A stretch of 64,000 bases of DNA from Flexivirga oryzae (GTDB lineage Bacteria > Actinomycetota > Actinomycetes > Actinomycetales > Dermatophilaceae). The stretch spans positions 1,054,001 through 1,118,000 of the forward strand of contig NZ_JACHVQ010000001.1 in NCBI RefSeq assembly GCF_014190805.1, written 5' to 3'. Position 1 is the stretch's first letter; each line of letters opens with the position of its first letter. The position numbers and the translations under genes are program-made. Shown here in pieces: positions 8,209-15,996 of the stretch. The notes beneath the pieces were generated by a model, which did no database searches, had not been told where the DNA came from, and was given only the letters and a program-made list of their open reading frames with translations.

Positions 8209-8691
8209 TTATGCCTGACCCCGGACCGCGGAGATGATGAGCCCGATCGGGGTCGTCACCACAAGGATCGCGACCACGACCCGAAACCCGTACAGCAGCC
8301 ACGTGTTCGTGGTTCGTGCTCCGCGGCTGGCCCACATGAACAGCACCAGGGACACGAGCATCAACACGCCGCCGAGGTCGACGATGACCGTCCGACCCAC
8401 GAGGGTGCCGACCAGCACTGCGACGTTCGCCAGGTTGTAGGTGAGGACCTGCGCGGCGATCGTCCGCGACGACGGCGGCTCCGGCGCCAGCAGTGCCTGC
8501 GCGACCCCTAGTGCGAGCTGGGCGATCCCGACGACCAGGACGAGATACGCGACGGCCCAGGACGCGGTGTAGTTCGCGTTGGGTGCGCTCGCAGCGGAGA
8601 CCGCGCCACCGAGAACGATGCCGACAGCGGCGATGACCGTGAACGGGACGGCGCTGCGTATCCCGCTCGGCAGGTGTGCTGACTCACTCAT
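8209..8691 (-). CDS. Small integral membrane protein, unknown function
   Basis: I do not recognise a named family. It is 160 residues with four clear hydrophobic segments (roughly residues 14-34, 45-66, 83-105 and 123-150) and a short polar N-terminus, MSESAHLPSGIRS. ATG at 8691 is chosen because it precedes the hydrophobic region; the same frame extends another 91 codons upstream through the divergent permease gene, where it reads as low-quality sequence. It ends 4 bases before the TDT transporter start, which suggests translational coupling and perhaps an accessory role for that transporter. It is transcribed divergently from the APC permease. Confidence 0.65.
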   Translation of the reverse strand: MSESAHLPSGIRSAVPFTVIAAVGIVLGGAVSAASAPNANYTASWAVAYLVLVVGIAQLALGVAQALLAPEPPSSRTIAAQVLTYNLANVAVLVGTLVGRTVIVDLGGVLMLVSLVLFMWASRGARTTNTWLLYGFRVVVAILVVTTPIGLIISAVRGQA

Positions 8692-8779
8692 CGTGGTCCA
8701 CGGTAATGCGCCCGGCTGGATCCCCATTCGCCAGCCCGAACCGACCGGTAGCCGAGCCGACCGGCGGTAGCGTCGAAAG

Positions 8780-10657
8780 ATGGATGACGACGAGGGCGTA
8801 GGACTGGGCAAGTTCGAACACGCGGATCGTGGTCTGAAACGAAGTATGTCGCTGACGCAGCTGCTCTTCCTCGGAGTGAGCGCGCAGATCGGTTCCGGTT
8901 GGCTGTTCGGTGTGCTGAGCGCCGCCGGGGTGGCCGGCCCGGCGGCGATCCTCGCCTGGCTCATCGCGTCGGTGCTCGTCTTCCTGATCGCCTTGGCCTA
9001 CTGCGAGATCGGGGCGATGCTGCCGCGGTCCGGTGCGATCGTCCGCTACACGTATCTGACCCATGGCTCGTATGCCGGCTGGATCATCGGATGGGCGTAT
9101 TGGCTGTCGGCAGTGACGATCCCGCCGATCGAGGCGATAGCCGTCGTGACCTATCTCGGTGGCAAGTGGCCGAGCATGGACTTCCTGGAGAAGAAGAACG
9201 GCGTCGACATCCTGTCCTGGCCCAACGGCATCGTCTTCGGCGTGCTGTTGATGCTGTTGTTCTTCGTGCTCAACTTCTACGGCGCGAAGTTCCTGTCCGA
9301 GTCCAACAAGTGGGTCACCATCTGGAAGCTCGTGCTGCCGACCGCGACCTTCCTCGGTCTGTTCCTGGTGCTCGACGCCGACAACTTCCACAGCTACGGC
9401 GGGTTCGTCCCCAAGGGCGTCGCGCCGATCTTCCATGCCATCGCCACCAGCGGGATCATATTCTCGTTGCTCGGTTTCCGGCAGGCACTCGACTACGGCG
9501 GCGAGGTGAAGCGGCCACAGCGCAACGTGCCGCTCGCAACTCTCGGTTCGGTCGTCATCCCGGGCGTCCTCTACACGCTGCTGCAGGTCGCCTTCGTCGG
9601 AGCGCTCAACTGGAAGAGCATGGGCCTGCACCCCGGTGACTGGAACATGCTGGAGTCCGGCAAGTGGGCCGACGGCCCCTTCTTCCACGCCCTCGACTCG
9701 GCCAACATGGCGCTGCTGGGGGCGCTGGGAACCTTGCTGATCATCGATGCGGCCGTGTCGCCGCTCGGTGCCGGCTGGGTCTATCTCGGCACCGCGACGC
9801 GCACTGGCTACGGGCTCGCGGTGCACCGGAACATCCCGCCGGCCTTCCAATCCAACAACAAGTTCGGCGTCCCCTGGGTCGCGCTCATCGTCTCCAGCGT
9901 CGTGGGCTGCGTGTTCTTCGTGCCCGCGCCGAGTTGGTATCAACTGGTCGGATTCATCAGTGCCGCAGCGGTTCTGACCTACATGATGGGTGGCGTGGGG
10001 TTGCCCGTGATGCGCAGGACCGCGCCGTCGCTGCCGCGCCCGTTCCGGCTCCGGCAGCACAACTTCTGGTCCGGGGTCGGTTTCCTGGCGGCGGCGATGA
10101 TCCTGTACTGGGCGGGGTTCTCAACGTTGGTCAACGTTTTCACCGCCACGTTCATCGGGCTCCCGATCTTTGCGTGGTACTACGCGTGGCACGAGGAATG
10201 GGTGCCGAAGGTTCCCGCGATGGTGCTCGGGGTGGCGTTCTTCGTGGTGTGGGTCTGGCTGGCGATCGAGGGTGGCTGGGTGCTGACCAGCGATGGCGGC
10301 CAACGCGCGGGGGGCTGGGGCTTCTGGCCTTACTTCATCGCGTTCGCGGCCGCGCTCATCATCTTCTCGGCGCTCCTGTGGGTCTTCTCCAACAGCACCG
10401 GCCGACTGCACATCGAACGCACCGCGTGGCTGCTCTGGTTGCTGCTCGGCACGCTGGTGGTTTCCTACTACGGGGTCTACGGCCCGCTGCAGGATCCGTC
10501 GCTGGGCTTCCCGTGGGGCAGCCTGATCGAGCTGGTGCTGGGCATCACGGCGTACCTCTGGGGTGTGCGCAGTGGATTCGCGACGGACGAGATGAAGGAC
10601 ATCGTGGAGTCGAACGCGGCCGGCGGGAGTCCGGCGGACGCGCTCGCCGAGGTCTGA
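8780..10657 (+). CDS. APC-superfamily amino acid permease
   Basis: A 625-residue membrane protein of the amino acid/polyamine/organocation superfamily, expected to import amino acids or related compounds by proton symport. The first helix carries the substrate-binding glycine cluster (FLGVSAQIGSGWLFGVLSAAG, about residues 30-50) and helix 6 has SGIIFSLLGFRQALDYGGEVKRPQRN, the conserved region after which regulation loops follow. Around 12-14 hydrophobic segments are present, more than the core 10, with two extra near the C-terminus. TAGCGT at 8768-8773 would place transcription start at the ATG itself, a possible leaderless message. The substrate is unknown. Confidence 0.83.
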   Translation: MDDDEGVGLGKFEHADRGLKRSMSLTQLLFLGVSAQIGSGWLFGVLSAAGVAGPAAILAWLIASVLVFLIALAYCEIGAMLPRSGAIVRYTYLTHGSYAGWIIGWAYWLSAVTIPPIEAIAVVTYLGGKWPSMDFLEKKNGVDILSWPNGIVFGVLLMLLFFVLNFYGAKFLSESNKWVTIWKLVLPTATFLGLFLVLDADNFHSYGGFVPKGVAPIFHAIATSGIIFSLLGFRQALDYGGEVKRPQRNVPLATLGSVVIPGVLYTLLQVAFVGALNWKSMGLHPGDWNMLESGKWADGPFFHALDSANMALLGALGTLLIIDAAVSPLGAGWVYLGTATRTGYGLAVHRNIPPAFQSNNKFGVPWVALIVSSVVGCVFFVPAPSWYQLVGFISAAAVLTYMMGGVGLPVMRRTAPSLPRPFRLRQHNFWSGVGFLAAAMILYWAGFSTLVNVFTATFIGLPIFAWYYAWHEEWVPKVPAMVLGVAFFVVWVWLAIEGGWVLTSDGGQRAGGWGFWPYFIAFAAALIIFSALLWVFSNSTGRLHIERTAWLLWLLLGTLVVSYYGVYGPLQDPSLGFPWGSLIELVLGITAYLWGVRSGFATDEMKDIVESNAAGGSPADALAEV

Positions 10658-10686
10658 CCGCAGTCCAGGTCGTATGACGCGAGGCG

Positions 10687-11952
10687 TCAGCCGACTGCGC
10701 ACTCCGCTTCGTCGACCGCGACCGAGGCCAGGTAACCGGCCAGGTGCTCGGTGATGTCCCGTGCGTCGTCCCCGGCGCCGTGGATGAAGGTCGACTTGCG
10801 GCGCCGCAGCACCGGCAGCCCGATCCGGTAGAGACCGGGGGAGGCCGTCACCACACCACCGTCGTGTTTCAGCTGCCCCTTGCGGTCCAGCACGTCGATG
10901 TCCACGAACGAATGATCCGCGAGGTAGCCGGTCGCCCACACCACCGAGCGGATGCCGTCCGCCGCGAAATCGGCGCTCAACGGCGGTTCGTCCTCGATGC
11001 GGGTCGGCTCGTACCGCTCGACCGGGCCGAGTGCACCGTCGAGACCTGCCTCCACCGCCCACTCGTCGAAGAACTCCAGCAGGCGCCGCTCCTTCAGGTC
11101 CGCCAGCTTCGCGACGTTGCGCAGCGACCCGGAGAACTGGGCGCGGCCGTTCGTCACCGCGGCCAGCCGTCCCGCCAGCCGAACCCCTTCTGCGGTCAGG
11201 GTGTTCAGGTCCAGCGACACCCGCTCCGGTGTCCCGACCAGTTGGGTCGACGGCAGGTGCCGCGCACGCACGATGTCGTCCACGTCGTCGTACCGCTCGT
11301 CCAGCCGCCCGGTGACCTCCATCCACCACATCAGGTCACGTCCGCGGTAGGTGCGCGGCACCCGGACGTGCTCGCCCACGGCCAGCGTGACCTGTCGGCC
11401 GGAGCGCTGCACCTCCGAGGCGATCTGGGCGCCGGACGCCGAGGCGCCCACGACCAGCACCCCGCCCTCGGGAAGCAGGTCCGGGTTGCGGTAATCCGCC
11501 GGGGTGACCTGGACGACGTCGTCGGGCAGGCCCTCGGCGACCGCGGGGATCCGCGGCGTGTTGCAGGCGCCGGTCGCGATCACGACGGCGTCGGCATCCC
11601 AGGTGCCGTCGTCGGTACCGACCTGGTACGCCGAGCCGCGCCGCCGCACCGAGGTCACGGTCACCCCGGAACGGACCGGCGCGGCGATCCTGCGGGCGTA
11701 ATCGTCGAGGAAGCCGACGACCTCCGTCATGGTCATGAACCCGTCCGGGTCGTTCCCGTCATACACGTGCCCGGGCAACCGGGACTGCGAGTTGGGAGTG
11801 AGCAGGCGCAGCGAGTCCCAGCGTTCGCTGCGCCACGACTGGCCCACCGATCCACGCTCGAGGATCACGTGCTCGATGTCCCGCTCGGACAGGAAGTAGC
11901 TCACGGCGAGACCGGTCTGGCCCGCGCCGATGACCACGACGGAGGTGCGCAT
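10687..11952 (-). CDS. Flavin-containing monooxygenase-like NAD(P)/FAD oxidoreductase
   Basis: A 421-residue flavoprotein with an N-terminal FAD site (VVVIGAGQTGLAVSYFLSERD, residues 5-25), the SWRSERWDSLRLLTPN motif typical of FMO/Baeyer-Villiger-like proteins, a central NADPH site (GVLVVGASASGAQIASEV, about residues 165-182) and the C-terminal VVWATGYLADHSFVD motif. Such enzymes oxygenate soft nucleophiles such as thiols, sulfides or amines, or ketones. Its start overlaps the stop of the OsmC gene by one base (TGATG), so translation is coupled. The context (OsmC, O-acetylhomoserine sulfhydrylase) points to a sulfur compound as substrate, which is inference. Confidence 0.85.
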   Translation of the reverse strand: MRTSVVVIGAGQTGLAVSYFLSERDIEHVILERGSVGQSWRSERWDSLRLLTPNSQSRLPGHVYDGNDPDGFMTMTEVVGFLDDYARRIAAPVRSGVTVTSVRRRGSAYQVGTDDGTWDADAVVIATGACNTPRIPAVAEGLPDDVVQVTPADYRNPDLLPEGGVLVVGASASGAQIASEVQRSGRQVTLAVGEHVRVPRTYRGRDLMWWMEVTGRLDERYDDVDDIVRARHLPSTQLVGTPERVSLDLNTLTAEGVRLAGRLAAVTNGRAQFSGSLRNVAKLADLKERRLLEFFDEWAVEAGLDGALGPVERYEPTRIEDEPPLSADFAADGIRSVVWATGYLADHSFVDIDVLDRKGQLKHDGGVVTASPGLYRIGLPVLRRRKSTFIHGAGDDARDITEHLAGYLASVAVDEAECAVG

Positions 11953-12515
11953 CAGGCCTTCGTCACGGAAACGGTGACGTTGGTCGGGTTGGTCACGATG
12001 TCGAAGACGGCCGAGCGCTTCTGCGACTGCGCGACCAGTGCTTCGATGTCCTCCTCACTGGCATCTGCGTCGATCTCGTAGTTGACGCGCACGTTGTTGA
12101 ACCCGTTGCGTACGTCGGGGTCGGCGCCCAGGATGCCCAGGATGTCCATGTCGCCCTCGATCGTCGCCTTCACCGACCGAAGTTGGATGCCGCGGTTCTG
12201 CGCGACGGCCGCGATGCCACCGGAGAGGCAGCCGCCCAGCCCGACGAGCACGTACTCGACCGGGGTGACCGCGTTGTCCTCCTCGCCGAAGGTCTCCGGG
12301 TGGTCCATCTCGAAGGTCGACTCGACCTTGTGGCCCTGCTCGGCGCCCAGCCCGAAGTAGCTCTTGACGGTTGCCTTCGTGTGCGTGGCGTGCAGCCACT
12401 CGTTGGTGGCACGCCAGGTGAACTGGGCTCCGGCCGGCTCGTCGGCGAGCGCCTTGCGCGCACCGAGGAGCACCTCGGTGTTGACGCCGTTGTTGGCGGT
12501 CGGGGTGGTGGTCAT
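11952..12515 (-). CDS. OsmC-family protein with one retained cysteine
   Basis: A 187-residue OsmC/Ohr-fold protein. Classical members reduce organic hydroperoxides with two cysteines. Here the first is present in GLGGCLSGGIAAVAQNRG on the central helix, but the position of the second (usually in a CPV-like motif) reads KRSAVFD with Ser. The protein resembles the YhfA-like branch, whose role is less clear and may involve persulfides. ATG at 12515 is preceded by AAGGAGAA, and a 121-codon in-frame extension upstream lacks family similarity. It sits 71 bases after the CoA-binding protein gene and is coupled to the monooxygenase gene by a TGATG overlap. Confidence 0.85.
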   Translation of the reverse strand: MTTTPTANNGVNTEVLLGARKALADEPAGAQFTWRATNEWLHATHTKATVKSYFGLGAEQGHKVESTFEMDHPETFGEEDNAVTPVEYVLVGLGGCLSGGIAAVAQNRGIQLRSVKATIEGDMDILGILGADPDVRNGFNNVRVNYEIDADASEEDIEALVAQSQKRSAVFDIVTNPTNVTVSVTKA

Positions 12516-12586
12516 GGAGGTTCTCCTTGTTCTTGGTGGTGTTCTGTCAGGGGTTTCCCGCGTTCGGGCCGGGTGAACCGACGGCT

Positions 12587-13111
12587 TCAGATCGAGCGGC
12601 GCCGTCGCGACGTGACCAGTCCGGTGGTGAATCCGCCGTAGTGCAGGCCGCCGGCGAACCGCGCGTGCTCGATCTTCAGACATCGGTCCTGGACGACCTG
12701 TAACCCGGCGTCCAGCGCCTTCCGGGCGGCCTCGTCGTGCCGTAGACCGAGTTGGAACCACACGACTTTCGCGCCGACCGCGATGGCTTCGTCCACCACG
12801 CCCGGGATCGCGTCGTGGGCACGGAAGATGTCGACGATGTCGGGCGGTTCGGGAAGGTCCGCCAGCGACGGGTAACAACGCCGGCCGAGCACTTCGTCGG
12901 CACGCGGGTTGACCGGGTAGGTCGTGAGGTCGGTCCGCACCAGGTAGGTGGCCACGAAGTTGGAGGCGCGGATCGGGTTGGGGGAGACGCCGACCAGTGC
13001 GATGGACCGCGCGTCCCGCAGGATCTGCAGGCGGTCCTGCGGCGACGCCTCGGGAACCCCGCCGGTCGCCCGGTGCGTCGCTTCGTTGGCGGGAATGATC
13101 GTCGGCGCCAT
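12587..13111 (-). CDS. CoA-binding domain protein (YccU-like)
   Basis: A 174-residue protein with a Rossmann-type CoA-binding domain (ARSIALVGVSPNPIRASNFVATYL from about residue 34, then TYPVNPRADEVLGRRCYPSL). It matches the stand-alone YccU group, which has the succinyl-CoA synthetase alpha N-domain but no catalytic half; its biochemical role is not established. The start ATG at 13111 overlaps the stop of the sulfhydrylase gene by one base, so it is translated from the same message. Co-occurrence with O-acetylhomoserine sulfhydrylase suggests a part in sulfur or methionine supply. Confidence 0.82.
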   Translation of the reverse strand: MAPTIIPANEATHRATGGVPEASPQDRLQILRDARSIALVGVSPNPIRASNFVATYLVRTDLTTYPVNPRADEVLGRRCYPSLADLPEPPDIVDIFRAHDAIPGVVDEAIAVGAKVVWFQLGLRHDEAARKALDAGLQVVQDRCLKIEHARFAGGLHYGGFTTGLVTSRRRRSI

Positions 13112-14406
13112 CACGCGCCCCCGTTCGTGGCGCGCAGGGCCTGGTCGAGGTCCCACAGGATGTCCTCGATTGATTCGATGCCGACCGAGATGCGAACCAG
13201 GTCGTCGCCGACTCCCGCAGCCGCCCGCGCCTCGTCCGGCACCTGCTGGTGTGTGGTGGAGGCCGGGTGGATGATCAGCGTCTTCGCATCGCCGACATTG
13301 GCCAGGTGCGAGGCGAGTTCGGCGCTCGCGATGAAGGTCTTGCAGGCCTCGTAGCCGCCCTTCAGGCCGAAGGAGAACACCGCGCCGGGTCCGTCCGGGA
13401 GGTACTTCTTCGCCAGCGCGATGTAGGGATCGTCGTCGAAGATCGGGAAGCTCACCCAGGCGACCTCGTCGCGCTCGGCGAGGAACTTCGCGACGGCCTT
13501 GGCGTTGTCCGCGTGGCGTTGCATGCGCAACGGCAGCGTCTCCAGGCCGAGCAGGAGGAGGAACGCGTTGAACGGCGACAGGGGAGCACCCACGTCGCGC
13601 AGCACTTCCGCGCGGGCGCGGGTGAGGAAGGCGTACTCGCGGAAGTTCTCCCAGAACGTCAGCCCGTGGTACGCCGGCGACGGCTCGGTGATCAGCGGGA
13701 AGTTGCCGTTGTCGAACGGGAACGTGCCGGCTTCCACGACCACTCCGGCGATCGCGGTGCCGTGACCGCCGATGAACTTGGTTGCTGAGTGGACCACGAT
13801 GTCGGCACCGTGCTCGATCGGCCGGCACAGGTAGGGGCTGGCGAACGTCGAGTCGACCACCAGCGGAATGCCGTGGGAATGCGCCAGATCGGCGTAGCGG
13901 GAGATGTCGAGGACGTCCGCGCGCGGGTTGCCGATCGTCTCCCCGTACAGCAGCTTGGTCCGGTCGGTGATCGCCGCCTCGACGGCGTCCGGGTCGTCGA
14001 AGTCGACGAAGGTGACCGCGATGCCCATCCGGCGCAGGGTCACGTCGAACTGGGTGTGCGTGCCGCCGTACAGCGACGTCGACGCCACGATCTCGTCGCC
14101 GTGCTGCGCCAGGGTCAGCACGGTCACCAACTGGGCGCCGAGGCCGGAACCGGTTGCCACAGCCCCCAATCCGCCCTCCAGGGTGGCGATCCGCTCCTCG
14201 AACGCGGCGACCGTCGGGTTGCCGATCCGGCTGTAGAGGTTGCCGTACGTCTGCAACGCGAACAGGTCCGCCGCCTGTTGCGCGTCCTCGAAGACGAAGG
14301 ATGAGGTGGCGTAGATGGGCATCGCCCGCGCACCCGTCTCGGGGTCCGGGCGTTGCCCGGCGTGTATGGCGAGCGTGTCGAAACCGAACTGGTGCTGATC
14401 GCTCAT
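13111..14406 (-). CDS. O-acetylhomoserine sulfhydrylase (PLP-dependent)
   Basis: A 431-residue Cys/Met-metabolism PLP enzyme that joins O-acetyl-L-homoserine and sulfide to homocysteine, a step of direct sulfhydrylation to methionine. Visible are FDTLAIHAGQRPDPETGARAMPIYATSSF at the N-terminus (longer than this is not quoted), SRIGNPT, the cofactor-binding DNT-like region and VHSATKFIGGHG with the Schiff-base Lys. The ~430-residue length favours the sulfhydrylase over the ~390-residue gamma-synthases. ATG at 14406 has a GAGGAACG upstream; a 27-codon extension upstream has no family likeness. It heads a four-gene minus-strand operon with CoA-binding, OsmC and FMO genes. Confidence 0.9.
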   Translation of the reverse strand: MSDQHQFGFDTLAIHAGQRPDPETGARAMPIYATSSFVFEDAQQAADLFALQTYGNLYSRIGNPTVAAFEERIATLEGGLGAVATGSGLGAQLVTVLTLAQHGDEIVASTSLYGGTHTQFDVTLRRMGIAVTFVDFDDPDAVEAAITDRTKLLYGETIGNPRADVLDISRYADLAHSHGIPLVVDSTFASPYLCRPIEHGADIVVHSATKFIGGHGTAIAGVVVEAGTFPFDNGNFPLITEPSPAYHGLTFWENFREYAFLTRARAEVLRDVGAPLSPFNAFLLLLGLETLPLRMQRHADNAKAVAKFLAERDEVAWVSFPIFDDDPYIALAKKYLPDGPGAVFSFGLKGGYEACKTFIASAELASHLANVGDAKTLIIHPASTTHQQVPDEARAAAGVGDDLVRISVGIESIEDILWDLDQALRATNGGA

Positions 14407-14579
14407 GTACGCCGTTCCTCGTCGTGGGCAGAAGACCCCGGTCACTGCATCGGCGCACGACGAGTGCCATGACACGTCATACGTCATGCACTGATACCTA
14501 TAACCAGTGCTTATAAAATTAGGTTCCGTGTCCGGATACTGTCAACCGGACACCCGACCAATGAGACGACCGCGTTCCG
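14407..14579 (-). promoter_or_regulatory. Leader/promoter region of the sulfhydrylase operon with nested inverted repeats
   Basis: On the minus strand the leader has CTCGTCGTG (14464-14456) and its exact complement CACGACGAG (14426-14418), 9-bp arms around a 29-base loop, just before the start codon. Further upstream are GCACTG/CAGTGC arms (14488-14493, 14505-14510) around an AT-rich TATAGGTAT stretch that could be the -10 region, and ATGAC-AC-GTCAT. I compared it by eye with the SAM-IV riboswitch known before this gene in mycobacteria and did not find its conserved core, so a protein operator or attenuator is more likely. Confidence 0.4.
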
Positions 14580-15947
14580 TTACCGCGCGCGGCCCCAGCC
14601 GCCGGTGACAGTTGCGGCCTGGGCCAACTGTTCGACGACCGGTGTCGTGTCGGGGTCGACCAGGCCGATCGTCACCCTGATGTGTCCGGGCTGATCCGGC
14701 AGGACCCCGAACGGCGCGCCCGGTGCGACGCCGATCCCCTGGCTGGCGAGGCGCACGATCGCCGCGGTCTCGTCGGCGACCGGGATCCAGAGGTTGAGTC
14801 CGTCGTCGCCCGCCACGGGCACGCCCGCTTCCTCCAGTTGCCGTACGGCCGATGCCCTGCGCCGGGCGTATTCGTTCCGAGCGACGGCGACCCGGTCCAC
14901 TGCGTCGGTGTCGGTCAGCAGATGCAGCAGCGTGTGCTGGAGCAGTCGGCTCGTCCAGCCCTGGCCCAGCTGACGCCGCGCGGACAGCCGGCCGATGAGT
15001 TCGCTCGGGCCGCTGATGCCGGCCAGCCGCAGGTCGGGGCCGTGGGACTTGGAGAAGCTGCGCAGGTGCAGGGTCTGCTCCGGCAGCCACGAGCCGAGAC
15101 TCACTGCGGGCGCGATGGCGACCGCGCCCGCGGAGTCGTCCTCGACGACGAGGGTCGAGTGCTCACCCAGGATCTGCGCGAGCCGTTCGGCGCGTGTGGG
15201 AGATATCGAGATGCCGGTCGGGTTCTGTGCCCGGGGCTGGAGGAAGACCGCCGCCGTGTGCGTCCGCAGGGCGGACGCCAGGTCGTCCGGACGCATCCCC
15301 TCGTCGTCCAGGGCGACCCCGACGAGTTCCGCGCCGAGAGCGTCCAGCAGGTCCAACAGCGGTGGGAATCCAGGGTGTTCGACCACGACGCGGTCCCCGA
15401 AGGACAACAGGGTCCGGGCGATCAGATCGATTCCGTCCATGGCACCGTCGCTGAGCGTGAACGCCTCCGCCGGGTACGGCCAGTCGGCCGCGAACTGCTC
15501 GACCAGTGCCGGCAGGATCGGGTCGTCGAGGTAGGTCGCCGGCGTCGACGCGGAGCGGCCCAGCGCCCGGAGGGCCGGTGCGAGGTCGGGCAGCAGTGCC
15601 GGGTCGGGCACCCCGGTCGACAGGTCGAGGGCGAACTCGGCGCGGGGTTGCACCGCGTGCTGGTAGCGCAGCGCGCCTGCCGAATTCCGTGTGTCGGCAA
15701 CGGTTGTCCCGCGGCGACCGTCGGTGCGGATCGTGCCGGACCTGGCGAGGACCGACCACGCACTGCTGACCGTCGTGGGGGAGAGCGCCAACTGGGTGGC
15801 GACGGTGCGGATCGGGGGGAGTCGCTCTCCCGGCACGAGCACCCCGTCCCGGATGGCAGCGATCACCGCGGCGGTCAGGCCGCGGGCGTTGGGTTCGGTC
15901 AGCCGCTCTTCGAGGGCGCTCAAGGTCGCTCGCACACTATGTAACAT
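14580..15947 (-). CDS. MocR-type regulator: GntR helix-turn-helix fused to aminotransferase domain
   Basis: A 455-residue chimeric regulator. Residues about 10-75 form a winged helix (GLTAAVIAAIRDGVLVPGER, LPPIRTVATQLALSPTTVSSAW), and the rest is a fold-type I aminotransferase-like domain with QNPTG and the PLP lysine region LRSFSKSHGPDLRLAG. In this family PLP or its aldimine with an amino compound serves as ligand. The ATG at 15947 leaves 49 bases to the divergent mmsA gene, so the regulator very probably controls that operon. An 11-bp palindrome (TATGT-A-ACATA, 15938-15948) overlaps its own start codon and may be part of the operator. Confidence 0.88.
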   Translation of the reverse strand: MLHSVRATLSALEERLTEPNARGLTAAVIAAIRDGVLVPGERLPPIRTVATQLALSPTTVSSAWSVLARSGTIRTDGRRGTTVADTRNSAGALRYQHAVQPRAEFALDLSTGVPDPALLPDLAPALRALGRSASTPATYLDDPILPALVEQFAADWPYPAEAFTLSDGAMDGIDLIARTLLSFGDRVVVEHPGFPPLLDLLDALGAELVGVALDDEGMRPDDLASALRTHTAAVFLQPRAQNPTGISISPTRAERLAQILGEHSTLVVEDDSAGAVAIAPAVSLGSWLPEQTLHLRSFSKSHGPDLRLAGISGPSELIGRLSARRQLGQGWTSRLLQHTLLHLLTDTDAVDRVAVARNEYARRRASAVRQLEEAGVPVAGDDGLNLWIPVADETAAIVRLASQGIGVAPGAPFGVLPDQPGHIRVTIGLVDPDTTPVVEQLAQAATVTGGWGRAR

Positions 15948-15996
15948 AACAAAAAGAGGGTGGTGCGGAGTTTGAAACACACATAATCTTGATGCC

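Noticed and set aside
12587..14470. 627-codon minus frame covering the CoA-binding protein
   Set aside because: Only the last 174 codons match a family. The rest is the out-of-frame shadow of the sulfhydrylase gene; the real start is at 13111.
14407..14515. SAM-IV riboswitch before the sulfhydrylase gene
   Set aside because: The conserved opening (GUCAUGAGUGCC-like) and following core could not be aligned by eye; only unrelated inverted repeats are present. A covariance search would be decisive.
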